From Symsagittifera roscoffensis (Eukaryota; Xenacoelomorpha; Acoela; Convolutidae): a DNA stretch of 64,000 nt. The notes under the pieces were generated by a model. That model saw only the letters and a list, made by a program, of their open reading frames with translations, did no database searches and was not told where the DNA came from. This document shows positions 1 to 12,295 of this stretch, piece after piece. The DNA lies in assembly GCF_963678635.1 (NCBI RefSeq), contig NC_087066.1, positions 41,439,338-41,503,337 of the forward strand. Direction: 5' to 3'. The position numbers were made by a program, and so were the translations under genes. Each line of letters starts with the position of its first letter. The first letter of the stretch is position 1.

Positions 1-1869
1 AGAGAGCGAAAATAATTTATAATCGTTCTTGCCTTAACTTTAATTTTAAGTAACGTCAAAAATCTAAATATCATCAAAGGCTAAAAGCTTAAACATGGAG
101 AAACTTTGAGCTAAGTATAGAAGAGAAGAGACTCACATCGTGTTTTTCCACGGCCAAATTGCAGTGAGAAAATCCTTCTTGAGATATAGACACTCTCCAA
201 GTCTTCATCTTCAGTCCAATATTTCATCCAAATTACAAGATTAAATGTTTAAAGTATAAATGAGTTGCTTGGGATATTCTCCTTTGTTTTGGATGGTTTG
301 GCAGAATTTGACAAGAACGAGCAAATAGCAACCATAAGAGTGCTCTTGTAGTTTTGAACCGCTGCCATTATTCAACTATCAAAAATTCAACATTCAGGAA
401 ACGCTTCTACGGCTGCTTGCGTTTTGCTTGCTCACAAATGTGAAAAGTGGCTTCTATTCGTTTTTCTTTTTAAACAATTTTCCAATCGCGTGGAAAAGTG
501 ATTGAAAAAATTTGCGGATGATTTGAAATCGAAGGAAGCGGTGGCGAGTTTAAATAATTGATAAGATATGTGTGGTTTTGGAAGTGAAACTGCATCAGAA
601 GCGCACTGGAAAAAGTAAAAAAAATATATATGGTGATGTTTTTGAGTTGTTTGCATGTGATGCTGAATTTGATAGTAATCAATCCAATTGACAAATTAAA
701 CACTAATTTTAGACCAGATCTTTTCTATTAAATTTTAAACTGTTTTTTTATCCCAGATGAAATTGACTCGCAAAGGATATACAAGATTCTTTGCAGGTGT
801 CATTTTAGAGAAAAAAAAACAAGAGGCTTCGAATTTTTTCAAGGATTCACTCCAGTGCTTGAGAGAAATTGATTAATGGAACCATGCTATCAGTAAATAA
901 TTTTTTGACGAAAAGATTTTTTTCTAATGAACAAACTGCGATCACAGACCAACTCAGCATTTTTTGGAACTGATTCGAACGTGCCAGTTATCTGACAAGT
1001 AACGTTCTTTTCCCGGTTGAAAAAGAAATGAAAAACAATCACCCTATCTCGTCAAAAAACTCGATTTTGATATGAACTGATTATACTTTTTTTTGTGGGT
1101 ACCAGTCCGAGCTAGTGTATTGGTATATGGGGTCATCGCGAAAAGTAATATTAATATAAAAATGCTTATGTAGGAGCCGAGAATAACGCAAAATTTTGTG
1201 CTAAGTTTCATGTTAAGAGTTGAATGGTAAATCAAAGTGTCTCAGATTGCGACGGAGAAGCGAATCTAGGTTCTTCATCTAGGTTTATGATAACATTATC
1301 CGCCGTTGACATTATGTCCATGGGCCAAACTGTGTACTGGATAGGCGCACAATTTTTTGTCTGTATGTTCCTGGTTTCCAGAGACAAGTCCTTAAATATG
1401 TTCCAAAATGAAAGTGGATTCCGCGTACAAATACCTGTAACGTAAATTTTGTCGACACATTAATTTTGTTGCAAATTCCGAAAATTGGGTATCCAAGCTC
1501 TTTGTCACTTGTGCTCGGTTACAAGCACAACCCAAACTTTTTCAGAAATTATATTTAGTCAACAAAAAATCAGTTTTTTGGTTTATGGAAAATACCTACC
1601 ATACAATTCTCATAAATAAAAAAAATGTTTATCATAAAGATTTCAAACAATTTTCTGAACATATGGAATTGTATGAAATTGTAGGAAGTTTCTCATATAT
1701 CATATATCAACTAACCTTATGTTGAGGCTAACATCAAAGAAACTGATCCCGAAGAAAAAATGCAGGAGGAGGTGAAATATACACCCGATCATGGTTATAG
1801 TGAAATAACAATATCTGTTTTCAAACGTTATGCGAACTTGTTCATGACTTGCAAATGAGTAAGTTACCA
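1..1869. other. AT-rich non-coding stretch
   Basis: No open frame here has a recognisable motif, and I see no convincing exon with splice signals on either strand. The sequence is AT-rich with many short A and T runs. It could be intergenic or intronic DNA of a gene lying to the left. Confidence 0.5.
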
Positions 1870-2982
1870 CCCTAGTCGATCGGGGAGGGTTATATTACAA
1901 GATCTTGCAAGAGTGAGGTTATCTTGCTAGAATCTTGCAAGATAACCAACTACGAAATTTTCACGAATCCTTATATTAAGCACCAGAAAAAATTGTGTAG
2001 ATCCAACTTGACTACGGTCACAAAAAATCTGAGTTTAAGCTCGGAAAAAAATTAGGTTACGCAAATTTTGAAAACGTTCATATAAATTTTGATTTTTGGT
2101 TTTTCTTAAAGTAAATAGTTTCAGATCGTCGTTATAATTTAATCATTTCAAATTAAAAATTTCAAAAACAAGTTTATTGACTTTGTTCAAATTTTTCATC
2201 TAGTTTTGCACTTCTAGCGGTTAAATTTCAATTTTTCTTTATTTTTTGGTCAAAATTTTGACAAATAGAGTCAATTAGCTTGAGATATTTTTTTATGTTG
2301 TGTTCACAAAAATCCGAATAAATATTTATGCTCTTATTATTATGAAGTTATATTTATTTTTTTAATACTTGCTACTGGTGAAGTGTCTGCTGGTAAAAAA
2401 TGTACACTTGTCTTCTTGTGTAAAGTTTTTTTCACAAAAAAATCTTGTCTTTAAATTATTACTTTTATAGAGTAATTTTGAATTTGCCTCAAAATTTTTT
2501 TTTCAACCGCAAATCTATTTTTGTACGCAAACAATTTTTTTTCCGAAAAAATTCGGCTTGCAAAATTTAATTTTTTGTGTGCATAACGTAGTCCTGGCTA
2601 CAATAATGTTGGACTTTGTTCCCTTTTCGCTTTATATTTTTTCAAAAATGCTGAAAATTACTATTCCTTTTGAATGGCGTGTTTATGTATGCCTTGATCA
2701 ATGTCTGATAATTTAGTGTCAATTAGCTTGAGATAATTTGTATAATGTTTTCACATAAATCGGATAACAATTATGTTCTGATTATTATGAAGCTATATCT
2801 ATCTTTTTAATGTTGATTTGCTCAAGTAATTAATATTTTCCACTTGCTACCGATGAAGTGTCTACTGGTAAGAAAAACATACTTTTATCTTCATGTAAAG
2901 AGTTTTTTGGAAGCCTTAAAGGAGGCTGTTTTGAAAGATTCTTGCAAGATCTTGCAAGATAACCTCCCTTAATCAACTAGGG
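1870..2982. mobile_element. 1.1-kb terminal-inverted-repeat element (non-autonomous)
   Basis: The left end reads CCCTAGTCGATCGGGGAGGG and the right end, reverse-complemented, reads CCCTAGTTGATTAAGGGAGG; both continue into GTTAT and then a shared AAGATCTTGCAAGA block. Inside lie two diverged direct repeats (about 2270-2460 and 2716-2915), both starting GTCAATTAGCTTGAGAT and both containing GAAGTGTCT.CTGGTAA. There is no coding capacity. I infer a MITE-like DNA element; no clean target-site duplication was seen. Confidence 0.6.
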
Positions 2983-3178
2983 CAACTCACTGGAAATGCG
3001 ATACATTGCAACAACTTTAAGAACAGCTCCAGATCAAACACATGAGAACTACCAGTAGTCTCCGGATCAAAATTCCTAATAACAAATCACTTTTTTTCTT
3101 TTTCTGTCAATCAAATGTATGTAGAAATTCAGTTGTTGTTTGAACTAATAGTTGGGTCTAATACATGGATAAAACTTC

Positions 3179-3980
3179 ATGTTCACTTGTTGTTCCGACC
3201 ACTGAAAATGGGGAGGAACTTGTATATGGTTTTTTTTCCACGCAAAATCAGGTAATACAAATAATCATCGGACTGGGTTGAATGATATATCATATAAAAG
3301 TAACAATAATTCCAATTGGGAAGTTCATAAATTTAAAAGTCACTCCAAATATTTTACTGCCTAGGATAGCACCATTGGACCCTGAAGTCCGCTGGCAGGT
3401 GTCTCAGCGCCGAAAATCATTTAGGAAATGTTTGATACTTGGTGAGAAATAAATTCTCAATATTTCAAATGAAATCATGACTACTTAGATATTAAAATTG
3501 TTTCAGTCGCGATTCGAACCACATTAAACCACATTTCTCAAAACTTTTTCTTAAGTCGAGAAAAACTGGTTTGAAATATTTGAGTTTTCATCTAATTTCG
3601 AGCAAGTAAAGCGTTTACAATCAATTAACGTTTGTTTAAAAAGGAAATTAGAAGTTTAGGCTGAAAAAACTTGATTTTACTAAAAAGAAGCTTAATTTAG
3701 CTCTTCTCTGGCAAAAAATAAATAGTTTAGAAAAATCTTTAAAATTTTGAGTGGAGAAAAAGGAGAAAAAATTAGAAAAAGTTTATATTTATAATTTATT
3801 TTTTGAAGACCATTTGATTCGTTTATGCATAATTCACAAATTTTTTACGCGTTCATATAGTTGTTTTATCACATGATATACAAATAAAAACACTAAGAAA
3901 CAATTTGTTTTTCTGAAAATGTGGTCGAAACATTCTGTGCTACTTGCACAGCAATCGGCTATTCTTGTTTTATTTTTGTC
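3179..3980 (+). repeat. Dispersed repeat R1, copy 1 (interrupted)
   Basis: This is a member of a family seen several times in the window. Shared landmarks in order are: TTGTTCCGACCACTGAAAAT, GAGGAACTT, CCACGCAAAATCAGGT, GATATATCAT, CAGTCGCGATTCGAA, GTCGAGAAAAAC, CTAATTTCGAGC, and a right end near CATTCTGTGCTACTTGCACA followed by GGCTAT.CTTGTTTT. Here the left part (3179-3303) is separated from the right part (about 3500-3980) by unrelated sequence. The breakpoint of the large tandem duplication (3362) falls inside it. Confidence 0.55.
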
Positions 3981-4349
3981 TCGAAATGAAAAATCTTTGG
4001 TGTTTTTCTGTTAATTTCTTGAACCTAGGTGGAGATTTTTTTAAAATAAAGATACGCAATGTTATTGAGGCATCGGCAACGGTGCTTTCTGTCATAAGCT
4101 TTTATCCTAGTTTTACAGTTGCTCAATTGTTTTGCAAGTAGAAACTTCGAATTTACTTAACAATCTCCCCCTTTCAAGAAAGTGGCAGATTATTAAATAG
4201 ATTGAATTTATCAGTTATTCGACTAATCCGAATGCAACAAAAATAGAATTCTCTCAATAGAACGCTTTAGAGCTAATTAAATGTTTTTTATTTAGAGGAA
4301 TGGATATTCTTTAGGAGATACCATTGGGGGCGGGTGGGAGTCGTGTGTC

Positions 4350-4390
4350 AGTGGGGGGGGGGGGGGGGGGGCGTATGGGGGAGGGAGATT
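4350..4390 (+). repeat. Poly-G tract downstream of PLAC8-family gene 1
   Basis: This is an uninterrupted G run of about 20 bases followed by CGTATGGGGGAGGG. It lies about 310 bp downstream of the stop codon of the minus-strand gene. On that gene's own strand it is a C run, so a G-quadruplex could form on the opposite strand. The counterpart in unit B (12241-12290) has a longer, interrupted form. Confidence 0.7.
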
Positions 4391-4700
4391 GTTTTTTCAA
4401 AACCTCCTCTACAAACTGTGAATTTCTCTATCTGTTGGTTTGCAGTCTATTCGACTGATCCAAAACCAATCTATAAAAAAGGCAAACTGTAAACTTCCTT
4501 TTTGGTCTTTTCCTAGTCGCGTTTTCTTAATTTGCCTTTTTTATTTTCCCAATCTTCTAAAAAAAAACTGTAAAGACAAGTTACTTGCAATTTAAAAATA
4601 CATATTTTTCGAAATCCTCGGAATCTGTTCCTTCAATATCATTTTCCAGTCTGTTTTTCCGGTTTGACAGTATTTCAAGTTCATTTTCCACAGTTTGCAT

Positions 4701-4868
4701 TCATGCCCTGATGATGGTGGGAGTAGCAGAAGGTGTCTGTGTATGGCCTTCTGCCATGAGGTTGGCCTCCACTTCTATGGCCTCCTGACATAGTGCACAC
4801 GGGTAGCAGCACAACACGGCCATACAGTCTCCGAAGGAACTTCCATCGATACTTTTATGCTCACGCAC
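4701..4868 (-). CDS. PLAC8-family gene 1, exon 3
   Basis: Acceptor ATATTAG precedes VREHKSIDGSSFGDC, then CCYPCALCQEA (the family hallmark), and a tail ending in a TGA stop. It encodes residues 64-118 and enters in phase 0. Confidence 0.88.
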   Translation of the reverse strand: MREHKSIDGSSFGDCMAVLCCYPCALCQEAIEVEANLMAEGHTQTPSATPTIIRA

Positions 4869-7800
4869 CTAATATAGATACACGAAAGATTCCCACAAAA
4901 ACAAACAAAGCACCCGAGAAGAGACAAAAAACAACAATAATTAATGATGACCCATTTGTTTTCAATTTGATTCATAGATAATTTACATTATCGTAGGCGA
5001 TTAACCATGAAGGTAAGCACCAAAATTAAGAGCGTCAATAAGGCATAATTGTCAGCCTTTCGGAGTGTTGTTTTCCAATAAGCATAGTCAAACACATTTT
5101 GACGCTGAGGTCTCAAATTTTAAATTATTGTGAGCATTGGTATCACTTCACTATCCGATTGAAATTTCTTGTTGATCCGACCATTGAAAATGGAGAGGAA
5201 CTTTGTATTGGGGTTTTTTACTTACTTTTTTCTTATTTCTACGCATAATCAGGTACCAAAAAATATCATCAGAACGGATCGAGCAATATATCATACTAAA
5301 GCCCGTTCAGTCGCGATTCAAATGACATTAACAAACTTTGAAAAATCTACCAGTGGCGAGAAAAATCAGTACACAATTTTTGATATTTGTTCTAATTTCG
5401 AGCGAATATGTGAGCGAGCAGGCTTATTTTGTTTTTCAATTAAAAGCAATCACCGCAAATAATCATCGTCATGGGTGGAGTGATATATCATACTAAAGAC
5501 CTTTCAGCACTGATTCGAACGACAATATATTTTTTCATAACATCCCAGTGTTGAGGAAAACCGGTTTTCAGAGTAAGTCAATTTTCGAGCGAGTCAAACA
5601 AGCGAGCAGGTTTATGTTAGAAGAATAAGCCTTGATACTTCAGTTGAACTCCAGTAAAAAAAAATGTTCGAAGTGGTCTTTAGCGCCATCTTCGTATTAA
5701 AAACTTCAAAGTTTCGAAACCATTTCTGCAAAAAAAAACTATTGAAAAAAAATTAGAAATTGTTTTTGACTTTTTTTGTCATTTTTTGACAAAAAAAATC
5801 GTTGCCCGATTGACTTACTTTACTCTGATTGTTGAATATGGCTAACTTCTAGGTTATCATCAGTTGCATTCATCTTATGACTCGCAATCTAATTTTGGAA
5901 AAAAACCTGAAAAACATAAATTTGGAAAAAAAAACTGAAAAACATTTTTTTTATTTTTTTCAGATTATGGTTGGAAGATTCTCTGCTACTACATAGCCAC
6001 CGGCTATCCTTGTTTTTTTTGCGCTCAGAGACGACAACTGCAAACGGGCATGGTCTATCTAAGGGTGATCTAGACGGGTCTATTGGTTTTTAAAATACAT
6101 GTCAAATTATATGATAGATTGCTTGATAGGGACCTATTCTAAAAGCAACTTTTTATACGGCAAAAGTTTGTAGAAAAAGGTTATGGAGACCACTTTTTTT
6201 GGTGCAAACATCACAGAAAATTCCATCTTGAATGAATCAATACGAGAGGCAAAACTGTGCACAGGCGTACAATTTGGTATGTGTAGGTCTCTATAATCCA
6301 CAGAAAAGTCTTTAAACAAGTTTAAAAAAATTTCGGAACAATAAAAAAAAACAAAGCAACAAAGGACTATCAAAAAGATTGTCTTTGTTGCGGAATCCGC
6401 CTACAATTCTCAAAACACACAGTTTGCTCTCGTAAGGATTGCTTTAAGAGTATTCTCGATATTTTTACTGCTCATGATGGTGGGTCATTGCGTTTACACA
6501 AAAACTATCAAGAAAAGGTTCTCAAAACGGAGTTTTGAAACAATTTTTGCATACTAGTTCTAATTTGCCTCCTGTACTTTTTAAAATTTCTTTTTCTTAT
6601 CTGAAACAATCTTTTCAAGATCTAAAGTTCAGATCTGAAATGGGTTGTGAAATTATAGAATAACGCTTGTATGTTTTCGGATTGGGTTAATTCAATCTCA
6701 GATCTGAAACTTTGTTTTTAAGATTATTTCAGATCTGAAATTTTAAATATCTTATCAACGACCTGAAAATCAACTTATATAAGAAATAAAGAACTTCAGG
6801 TCTTGAAAAACATCCACTGTTTACTGGCTGCAGCGTTTTTTTTTTGTATACTGTTGTTTTTGAAGTGCTTCAGAAGAGCTCGAAAAATCGATTTGTTCTA
6901 AAAAAAAGGTCGAAAAACTTTTGTAAAAAAATTGAAACCCGGATATTACACATTTGTACATCAGAACTAAACTGCTTGTTTTCCTGTTTATAAATGCTGC
7001 GATAACGAACTCACCTTGACTCTCTGCACTATCGCGCTGATAAGGTTCGCTAGGGGGATGAGGAACGCACAGCCGTACAGGATGCAACTGTCCCCCATAG
7101 ACTCCGCTATTTTTCCTACAAACAATTACAACAAGGTACACAACCTGTAACAGTGGTAGGTGAGAGCGCTCCGCTAACAAAGTGTTGGGTGTGGGGGCTT
7201 GGGTGGGGGGGGGGATAAGAGCAGGGATTAAAACATTGTATGTTTAATTTTCCACTCTTCTGTTAATGCCGTTTTCTTTTTGCTCTTTTTTTCTAACAAA
7301 TTAGGCATCTAAGTTTATTTATTTGCGATATGCGTTTAACTTCTAATATGGAAATATACGTTTTGGGTAATAAAATTTCAGGACAAAAAATATAAGTTTT
7401 TTCAAGTTATATAATTACAAATCAACTCATAAGAGTACACAGATACACCTGAAAGCAAATCTGTTTCAGAGACACCTGAAAACGGATCTGTACATTCATT
7501 AATGATCTTATTGGCCAGACTGAATTTTATCTAAGTGGAATTACCTTCAAACACCAGCGGATTTAGGGGGGGGAGGGGAGGCGTACGCTTACTTCTCCCC
7601 TCAATGATTCAGCCCCCTGCTGACCCAAAGGGTCCCCCCTTTGTACTGTTTTGAGATATCCATTTTCGGCTGACTGACCCTAAAATTTAGCGCTTTTTTG
7701 GCCTGTGTTTTCAAAAAATTGACTGCGGCGCAGAACAAAATGTCAACGTGGGGCTTTTATAATGATTTGGGAGAGTTCAGAAAATCAATTTGGTCGGCCT

Positions 7801-9051
7801 AAAAAACAAAGGTCGACAAAAATTTTTTTTAATTTAATTTTTTTTTGAAAATCCTCGGCTCAAGAAAATCCTATATCCACCCCTACCTGGGAACAATTAA
7901 AAGCTGGATAGTTATTTTTGAATTTGATTTATCAATTTTTCGGTTAATTTGGTATTTGTGATGTAAGAAAGTGGTAAGAATTTATTATTTTAATAAATAT
8001 TACATCCAATTGTTTTAGTATTTCAACAAGTTGCTTACTGTTTTTTTTCTAATTTCGTTTTACTTAATCTTTGTAAATATATATATTGCAAATCTGTTTA
8101 TATTGCAAATCTGTTTTTATACTGTTGCATTACTGAAACAGTACTGATTTTTAGTGGCGGACCAAAGCGGGTGTTTACTCAACCAATTATGACAAATAAT
8201 TTTGTTTATCTATTGCGTAAAAACAACTCACTTTTTTCCCTTGCTGCTCCGATATTTCAATTTAAAAATGTGTAGGAACTTTGCATCCGGGTGTGTTTTA
8301 GTTTTTTCTAATGTTTTTTTTTGTTTTCCACGCAAAATCAGGGGCCACAAATAATCATTGGATTGGGTCGATTGATATATCATATTAAAGCACTTTCAGT
8401 CATTGAAAGATTTTGTAAAATTTTCTCAGTGTCGAGAAAAACCAGTTAGTAATTTTTGATTTTTGCTCTTATTTCAGGCTAATAGCAGGCTTATTCAAAT
8501 TTAAAACTTTCTGCTAAAAAGTTGAAAAACTCATGGGAAAGTTTTTGAATTCTTTTAACGATTTTTTGCTCGTTTTATAAAAAAAAAAACGTTTTTCAAT
8601 TGGATTTTTTATTATGAATGTAGAATATGCCTAAGTGCTATTTTTTCGTTCAGAATTTTGTCACACAACTCAGAAAAAAACTACACTAAATTGAAAAAAG
8701 TATATATATCAAGACCATGGTCGGAACATTCTGTACAACTGGAACAGCAACGATCTATCCTTGTTTTTGTTTGTTCTTAGCTTACAACTCTGCAGGAACC
8801 ACATTTTTTTAAAGAGTAGATGACGACATCTATCAAACATGAAACAAACTTGTTCTCATGAAACAAAAATTGAAACTGAAAAAAAAAAAGATTGTTGGTT
8901 AAAACAGTAGTAGAGTCTGAAATTCATTTGTCATATTTCAGACGGCAGATTAAAAACGATTACCTTGTACGTAGCATGGGACAAGAAACACGCAAATTGT
9001 GATTTTGCAGTCGCTGAAACAGCCAAAAAGACTTTCTTTCCACTCAGTCAT
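4701..9051 (-). CDS. PLAC8-family cysteine-rich protein, gene 1 (3 exons)
   Basis: Spliced gene, exons 9051-8964, 7115-7015 and 4868-4701 (stop TGA 4703-4701), giving 118 aa; phases (1, 0) and GT/AG sites agree at both introns. It is a small cysteine-rich protein of the PLAC8 (cornifelin/onzin) family, usually 100-120 aa. Exon 1 encodes GCFSDC and further Cys (C11, C15, C20, C26). Exon 2 encodes GDSCILYGC followed by a roughly 20-residue hydrophobic stretch (about 40-59). Exon 3 carries the family signature CCYPCALCQEA (83-93) and a short polar tail. The start ATG has an in-frame TGA two codons upstream. The family's molecular role is not settled: members act in cell growth, size control or metal handling, often at membranes. 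The predicted protein is identical to that of gene 2 at 12613-17103. The family call rests on the signature and spacing; paralogue identity cannot be assigned. Confidence 0.88.
5167..6020 (+). repeat. Dispersed repeat R1, copy 2
   Basis: It shows the same ordered landmarks as the 3179 copy (GATCCGACCATTGAAAATGG, CGCATAATCAGGTA, GATATATCATACTAAAG, CAGTCGCGATTC, CTAATTTCGAGCGA, right end CCGGCTATCCTTGTTTT). Within it 5260-5420 and 5455-5600 are themselves related. It lies in intron 2 of PLAC8-family gene 1 and has no coding potential. Confidence 0.55.
6600..6810. repeat. CAGATCTGAAA motif cluster
   Basis: Several near-palindromic copies of TTTCAGATCTGAAA-like sequence lie within about 130 bp, followed by CCTGAAAATC and CTTCAGGTC in inverted order. 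The cluster is repeated in unit B at about 14535-14750. It is probably the core of a small inverted-repeat element in intron 2 of the PLAC8-family gene. Confidence 0.4.
7015..7115 (-). CDS. PLAC8-family gene 1, exon 2
   Basis: Acceptor GTTTGTAG and donor GTGAGT bracket 101 bp. It encodes KIAESMGDSCILYGC and a hydrophobic helix, residues 31-63. The first two bases complete a Gly codon begun in exon 1. Confidence 0.87.
7555..7889. mobile_element. MITE-like element with CAGSGGCGGATYTAGG ends, copy in unit A
   Basis: The left end is CAGCGGATTTAGGGGGGG. The right end, reverse-complemented, is CAGGTAGGGGTGGATATAGG. It is paralogous to the better preserved 15495-16048 element. It is a G/C-rich island with no intact frame, in intron 1 of PLAC8-family gene 1. 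Confidence 0.55.
8317..8770 (+). repeat. Dispersed repeat R1, copy 3
   Basis: It shows CCACGCAAAATCAGG, AATAATCATTGGATTGGGTC, GATATATCAT, CTCAGTGTCGAGAAAAACC and, at the right end, CATTCTGTACAACTGGAACA with TATCCTTGTTTTT. It is paralogous to 16465-16900 in unit B and lies in intron 1 of PLAC8-family gene 1. Confidence 0.5.
8964..9051 (-). CDS. PLAC8-family gene 1, exon 1
   Basis: ATG to donor GTAATC, 88 bp. It encodes MTEWKESLFGCFSDCKITIC and on to PCYVQ, with one base of the next Gly codon. There is an in-frame stop upstream of the ATG. Confidence 0.85.
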
Positions 9052-9648
9052 GATTCAAGAGACTATTTAACATACGAAAAAACTGCGCAGTTTTGCAACA
9101 ATTTGCTGGAAATCCTCGAATAAAAGTTTACTCAAATTTCGAGAGTCGATTCTTTGAAAGGTTTGATTGCATTGTGAACTGGTGATATTTCGTGAGATTT
9201 GGTTCCTGATCGATGGTATGTTCCAATTGTTGGCGCGAGTACTATTTGAACAGTTTCTTTTGTCTTGGAAACCACATTGTGCGTTGAGGGTTTGAAGTGC
9301 TGTTGTTTCACTTGTGAGAAAAAGACAATTGAGGACCAGGAAAGGAAGGGGCCAAAAACCAAATATTGAAAGGAAATCAACTTCTGAGCATATATTTGTA
9401 TCTATGATTTAGCTGCTCAAGTTAGGACGCATCTCAAATTGGAAGACATTTAATATGAAAGACGCATCTTTCTTTGATCAGAGCCCACGTTTTACTGTGT
9501 ACTCTCAACTCTTTTAATGATAACTTACTTCAATGAGCGGAGTACTAGATATCTTAGCTAACATGCTTACAACATGTAAGCACTAAAGCGTGCTTCTGCG
9601 TAAAGATTAATTACTCCGCTAGTATCGGAGTGAAAGATCAATTTAACC

Positions 9649-10342
9649 CCCGCACCGAGCGCCCATGGATTCTAATCGACTATAATGGATTCCAGAGGCA
9701 AAAATTATCCATTACAATTGATTACAGAAGTAAAATTCAGACCACTAAATCGATTATTTTGCATTATAATCGATTATTTTTGAAAAAATAATAATTCATT
9801 ATAATTCATTATTTTTGGCACTAAAATCGAATATTTTTGCCAAGATAATCCATTATAATTGATTTTTTTGAAATAAAAATCCATTATAATCCATTATAAT
9901 CGAATATAATCCTTTTTATTTTTCTATACTATGCTACCAAATGTATGCTATGACTTTTACTAAGCCCCATGTCTCAACGTCACCCCCTCAAGTTTTTTTT
10001 TACCACCCCCCTACTAAAATAAACGTAAACTGAGGGGGAAGGGGTTAAGTAAGCTGTGGGCGTAGAGTAAACTGGGGGGAGGGGGATGGAAGACAAAAAA
10101 ATATATAAATTTTAATGTGAAAAGTAACAATTCATGAAGCGTACGTAGCAACTGCATTAAACAAAAAAATGAAATGACTCTGAAACAAGTTGTAAATTTC
10201 ATGAATAACGTCTCAAAAAAAATTCATTATAATTGATTATAATCGATTATGATTGATTATAAAGGGTTACGTTGGCATAAAAAATATATACTGCCCATAT
10301 TATGACATTATAAACTATTATGATCCATGGGCGATCGGTGTG
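9649..10342. mobile_element. 694-bp TIR element inserted only in unit A
   Basis: The terminal inverted repeat CCGCACCGAGCGCCCATGGA matches CCACACCGATCGCCCATGGA at the right end (18 of 20). Unit B has the uninterrupted site (AATTTAACCAAGAAAAC), so the borders and a probable 3-bp target duplication (ACC) can be read directly. The interior is packed with ATTATAATCGATTATAAT-type repeats and poly-C/poly-G patches. There is no transposase, so it is non-autonomous. Confidence 0.7.
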
Positions 10343-12240
10343 GACCAAGATTACATTGGGAATGAGATTTCCCAGCCGATTTTCGTGGGAAAGAAAATTA
10401 CTTTTTACTTCTATGAATAGCCGCATCTAAGAATCTTGAAATGTTTTTAAGCTTTCTATAAATTTAAAACAATTTATCTAAATTTTTCTGCAAATTTCAT
10501 TCAAGCTACAAAAATTTGCGTCGCCAAACTTTTTTAGGTTTGAAACCGTGGGGTTTCTTATGAGATTTCCCCAAGAAATTTAGCAGAAATAGGAAAAATT
10601 GGAACAAAAACTCATTCGCACGGAAAAGCTCCTGTGAAAAACTTCCACTTCAAAGTCTCAAGTAATTTCTAGTGGAATACAGTCAACTTTTTTTAACGTT
10701 TTGCCGTTTTTTTTGCATAGTAGTCACCCAGCTGAACTAAATACTTGTACAAATTAAATTTCTTTGATCATTCTAGACACGACGAATTTGCATTTTGCAA
10801 AAGTTCTTATTATTAACAAGAAGATTATCGATTATTAGATACCAGATCTACGTGAGCTAGCTCAGATGTTTTGCAAACTTAGAAAGAAATGCATTACACT
10901 ACTTTCAGTAGAATTGGAGGTTAACTTGCGAAATCGTGAAAAATTTGGAAACCAAAATTTTAAATTCTGCGTCGTTCACATTTTTTGAGCATTTTCGGCT
11001 TTTATACTTAAAAAAATTGATTTGAACTGCTTTGTTTTTAACATTTGAGTTGAATTAAAGTCAAAGTTCAAATCGCTGTCGCTGCTGTTTTTATCTTTTT
11101 ATCTGATAATAAGAAATAAAAATCAGCGTAACCTACCTACTTGTCTACACCACTTTGCTCATTGGCACTTAAACATAGCAAATAAACTGAACAAACTACG
11201 ACAAAATTTCAATTGAAAGAAAAATTTTTTCCAATTTCGTTTCTATTGACTGGGATAGCACCATTGGACTCTGAAGTCCGCTGGCAGGTGTCTCAGCGCC
11301 GAAAATCATTTAGGAAATGTTTGATACTTGGTGAGAAATAAATTCTCAATATTTCAAATGAAATCATGACTACTTAGATATTAAAATTGTTTCAGTCGCG
11401 ATTCGAACCACATTAAACCACATTTCTCAAAACTTTTTCTTAAGTCGAGAAAAACCGGTTTGAAATATTTGAGTTTTCATCTAATTTCGAGCAAGTAAAG
11501 CGTTTACAATCAATTAACGTTTGTCTAAAAAGGAAATTAGAAGTTTAGGCTAAAAAAACTTGTTTTTACTAAAAAGAAGCTTAATTTAGCTCTTCTCTGG
11601 CAAAAAATACATAGTTTTGAAAAATCTTTAAAATTTTGAGTGGAGAAAAAGGAGAAAAAGTTCGAAAAAGTTTATATTTATAATTTATTTTTTGAAGACC
11701 ATATGATTCGTTTATGCATAATTCACAAATTTTTTACGCGTTCATATAGTTGTTTTATCACATGATATACAAATAAAAACACTAAGAAACAATTTGTTTT
11801 TCTGAAAATGTGGTTGAAACATTCTGTGCTACTTGCACAGCAATCGGCTATTCTTGTTTTATTTTTGTCTCGAAATGAAAAATCTTTGGTGTTTTTCTGT
11901 TAATTTCTTGAACCTAGGTGGAGAATTTTTTAAAAATAAAGATATGCAATGTTATTGAGGCATCGGCAACGGTGCTTTCTGTCATAAGCTTTTATTCTAG
12001 TTTTACAGTTGCTCAATTGTTTTGCAAGTAGAAACTTCGAATTTACTTAACAATCTCCCCCTTTCAAGAAAGTGGCAGATTATTAAATAGATTGAATTTA
12101 TCAGTTATTCGACTAATCCGAATGCAACAAAAATAGAATTCTCAATAGAACGCTTTAGAGCTAATTAAATGTTTTTTATTTAGAGGAATGGATATTCTTT
12201 AGGAGATACCATTGGGGGCGGGTGGGAGTCGTGTGTCAGT

Positions 12241-12295
12241 GGGGGGGGGGGGGGGGGAGGGGGGGAAGGAGGTTTGGAGGGGGCGTATGGGGGAG
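12241..12295 (+). repeat. Poly-G tract downstream of PLAC8-family gene 2
   Basis: Long G runs are broken by single A bases, continuing through GGAGGTTTGGAGGGGG. It is the counterpart of the 4350 tract but expanded, as expected of slippage-prone sequence. Confidence 0.65.

Larger units (their letters stand above)
3362..11252. repeat. Segmental tandem duplication, unit A
   Basis: Unit A starts at GGATAGCACCATTGGAC and ends at TTTCTATTGACT immediately before the same start sequence recurs at 11253. It contains PLAC8-family gene 1. From 3362 to about 7900 it matches unit B almost base for base. From about 8.3 kb to 11.2 kb the match drops visibly, with frequent substitutions and different insertions. 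The breakpoints share only about 3 bp. Confidence 0.85.

Noticed and set aside
4775-4975. Short open frames repeated at 12687-12893
   Set aside because: They overlap exon 3 of the PLAC8-family genes in the wrong frame. Their duplication only reflects the segmental duplication.
9132-9380. Possible extra exon shared by 17115-17438 (minus strand)
   Set aside because: The two copies differ by many amino-acid changes and different stops, while the real exons are identical. More likely promoter or 5' UTR sequence of the PLAC8-family genes.
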